Positions 27,189 to 28,433 of a stretch of DNA of 28,433 nt are shown here, piece by piece. A program made the position numbers and the translations under genes. The DNA is from an uncultured beta proteobacterium. GTDB taxonomy: Bacteria; Pseudomonadota; Gammaproteobacteria; Burkholderiales; SG8-39. Location of the stretch: contig CADEDU010000014.1 in NCBI GenBank assembly GCA_902826155.1, positions 79,212 to 107,644 of the forward strand, in the 5' to 3' direction. The notes under the pieces were generated by a model. The model saw only the letters and a program-made list of their open reading frames with translations, had not been told where the DNA came from and did not search any database. Every line of letters begins with the position of its first letter. Position 1 is the stretch's first letter.

Positions 27189-27228
27189 GCGGCTCGCTCG
27201 TGTCGCGGGAACAGGCGAGTCATAGACG

Positions 27229-27789
27229 GTGCGTATCGTCGGTGTTCTCCTGGCGGCGGGGTTCTCGCGTCGCTTCGGCGCCAACAAACTGATCCAGCGG
27301 CTGCCCGACGGCACGCTCGTCGCGGTGGCCGCCGCGCGCAATCTGCTGGCCGCTTTGCCCGAGTCGATGGCCGTCGTGCGGCCCGACACGCCGGAACTGG
27401 CCGATGCGCTCCGTGAAGTGGGTCTGCGCGTCACGTTGTGCGACAAGGCCCAGCTCGGCATGGGTGCGAGCCTCGCCCACGCGGTGCGCGAATCTGCTGA
27501 CGCCGACGGCTGGGTAGTTGCCTTGGCCGACATGCCGTATCTGCTGCCCGCGACGATCCGCACGGTCGCCGATGCGATCGCGGCGGGCGATGGCATCGTC
27601 GCGCCGCGCTATGCGGGCGAGCGCGGGCACCCGGTCGGTTTCGCCAGGCGCTTCGCACACGAGCTCGGCACGCTCACCGGCGACGAAGGCGCGCGTCATC
27701 TGCTCAAGCGCGAAGCGGTGAGCCTGATCAACTGCGCTGACCCCGGTGTGCTGCGCGACATCGACACACCGAAGGATCTGGCAGGCTGA
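27229..27789 (+). CDS. MocA/MobA-like molybdenum cofactor nucleotidyltransferase
   Basis: 186 residues. N-terminal nucleotide-binding signature VLLAAGFSRRFGANKL, the metal-binding region VVALADMPYLLPATI, and PRYAGERGHPVGFARRF are typical of the MocA group, which transfers CMP (or GMP) to molybdopterin. Start is GTG 27229, without a clear ribosome binding site. It follows XdhC by 40 bases on the same strand, and such genes often act together on molybdenum hydroxylases. Whether it uses CTP or GTP cannot be told by eye. Confidence 0.88.
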   Translation: MRIVGVLLAAGFSRRFGANKLIQRLPDGTLVAVAAARNLLAALPESMAVVRPDTPELADALREVGLRVTLCDKAQLGMGASLAHAVRESADADGWVVALADMPYLLPATIRTVADAIAAGDGIVAPRYAGERGHPVGFARRFAHELGTLTGDEGARHLLKREAVSLINCADPGVLRDIDTPKDLAG

Positions 27790-27810
27790 GCACGCGGCGT
27801 GCTGTCGGCC

Positions 27811-27836
27811 GGCGCAATGTGGCGGGCGCAATGTGG
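27811..27836. repeat. Short direct repeat downstream of the MocA-like gene
   Basis: GGCGCAATGTGG at 27811-27822 and again at 27825-27836, separated by two bases, in the 166-base gap before the next gene. Otherwise the gap holds no clear terminator or gene. Confidence 0.4.
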
Positions 27837-27955
27837 TCGAAGCAGTCGACGCACGTGGCCGACTCGTCTTTCCGTCACGCCGCAGGCCCGTAGTGCCCCA
27901 CATCCAGCCTGCCGGTACGATAGCGCTGGGTCCATTGATCGCTGGAGAAAAAACA

Positions 27956-28433
27956 ATGTGGAGGTCGATCGCGCCGATCGTGCGCCGTGCGTCGAGTGTC
28001 GCGGTAACACTTTGCATGACCGGACTGATCGTCGCGATCACGCCGCATGCGGTGGCGGGGGTGTACGTCGCGCAGCACGGCACTCCGGTGGCTGGTCAGC
28101 CTGTGTCGGTGGAAATCGCGGTAACCAACGACGGCTCGAGCGCGATCGTCAATCCCCTTGCGGATCGGCTGCGCGTGTTGCTCGTCATCGGTGCTGCGCC
28201 GCGCGAGGTCGTGCTCGAAGCTGAACCTTCGAGTGCTGCCGGGCCCGCCAACATCGATCCGGGAAGCTTCCGCGCGCGTCGCTATCGCCTGCCCGTTCCT
28301 GCTGACGTTCAAGGCGTGGCGCAGTTCCGGATTCCCGATCTCGGCAATGCGTTCACGCTGGTCGTGGCCGCGCCCCCAGTTGTCGCCGCCACGCCGGCAA
28401 CAGCGACTCCAGCTGCCGCACCCGGTTCTGCTC
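27956..28433 (+). CDS. Exported protein, N-terminal part (cut by window edge)
   Basis: ATG 27956 has GGAGAAAA about 8-13 bases upstream and opens a frame that continues off the right edge (159 codons seen). The N-terminus MWRSIAPIVRRASSVAVTLC...ITPHAVAG is a signal peptide. The mature part starts GVYVAQHGTPVAGQPVSVEIAVTNDGS and contains PGSFRARRYRLPVP, a beta-sandwich-like domain, followed by an Ala/Pro/Thr-rich linker. From memory, a similar N-terminal domain precedes the barrel of some beta-proteobacterial outer-membrane phospholipase A proteins. The rest of the gene is needed to decide. Confidence 0.7.
   Translation, partial: MWRSIAPIVRRASSVAVTLCMTGLIVAITPHAVAGVYVAQHGTPVAGQPVSVEIAVTNDGSSAIVNPLADRLRVLLVIGAAPREVVLEAEPSSAAGPANIDPGSFRARRYRLPVPADVQGVAQFRIPDLGNAFTLVVAAPPVVAATPATATPAAAPGSA

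Overview
The window reads as GC-rich proteobacterial chromosome, most likely Betaproteobacteria (Burkholderiales-like). I base this on the QseBC/PmrAB-type two-component pair, DsbD, OpgC, the DUF3570/DUF4266/DUF6502/DUF5666 families and the dense gene packing. Taxonomy is inferred from gene content, not measured. I see no rRNA, tRNA, CRISPR, insertion sequence or phage genes.

Layout. (1) 1-2781: the 5' end of a membrane sensor reading leftwards, divergent from an OmpR-family response regulator and its histidine kinase. (2) 2836-3123: a small hypothetical gene. (3) 3524-12212, all on the minus strand: seven tightly spaced genes forming one probable operon, transcribed from 12212 down: a cytochrome-like/choice-of-anchor-D protein with a JDVT-CTERM-like tail, a TlpA-like thioredoxin, a DUF4266 lipoprotein ending in CGCN, a DUF3570 beta-barrel, DsbD, thioredoxin reductase, and a second cytochrome-like/choice-of-anchor-D protein. 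(4) 12213-12690: a 478-bp regulatory region with three related palindromes and a TTAA direct repeat. (5) 12691-15112, plus strand: a DUF6502 protein with a helix-turn-helix-like segment, then a DUF5666 lipoprotein. (6) 15127-20113, minus strand: GMC oxidoreductase, SMP-30 family protein, HDOD protein, MetE-like protein. (7) 20448-23365, plus strand: secreted esterase, OpgC acyltransferase, SGNH-like protein. (8) 23362-25901, minus strand: MATE transporter and thiolase, translationally coupled. (9) 26181-27789, plus strand: XdhC and a MocA-like nucleotidyltransferase, then from 27956 the 5' end of an exported protein.

The most interesting part is 3524-15112. I interpret it as a dedicated envelope redox system. 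Electrons would run NADPH > TrxB > cytoplasmic thioredoxin > DsbD > TlpA and on to cysteine-bearing envelope proteins. The candidate clients are the two cytochrome-like proteins, which share the unusual heme motif C-x4-C-H, and the DUF4266 lipoprotein with its C-terminal CGC. DUF3570 would be the outer-membrane partner. DUF6502 may regulate the system through the palindromes GTGTGC-N5-GCACAC. The two-component regulator may act through PmrA/QseB-type boxes found at its own promoter, near 3279-3295 and upstream of the operon. The biological output is not visible from the sequence.
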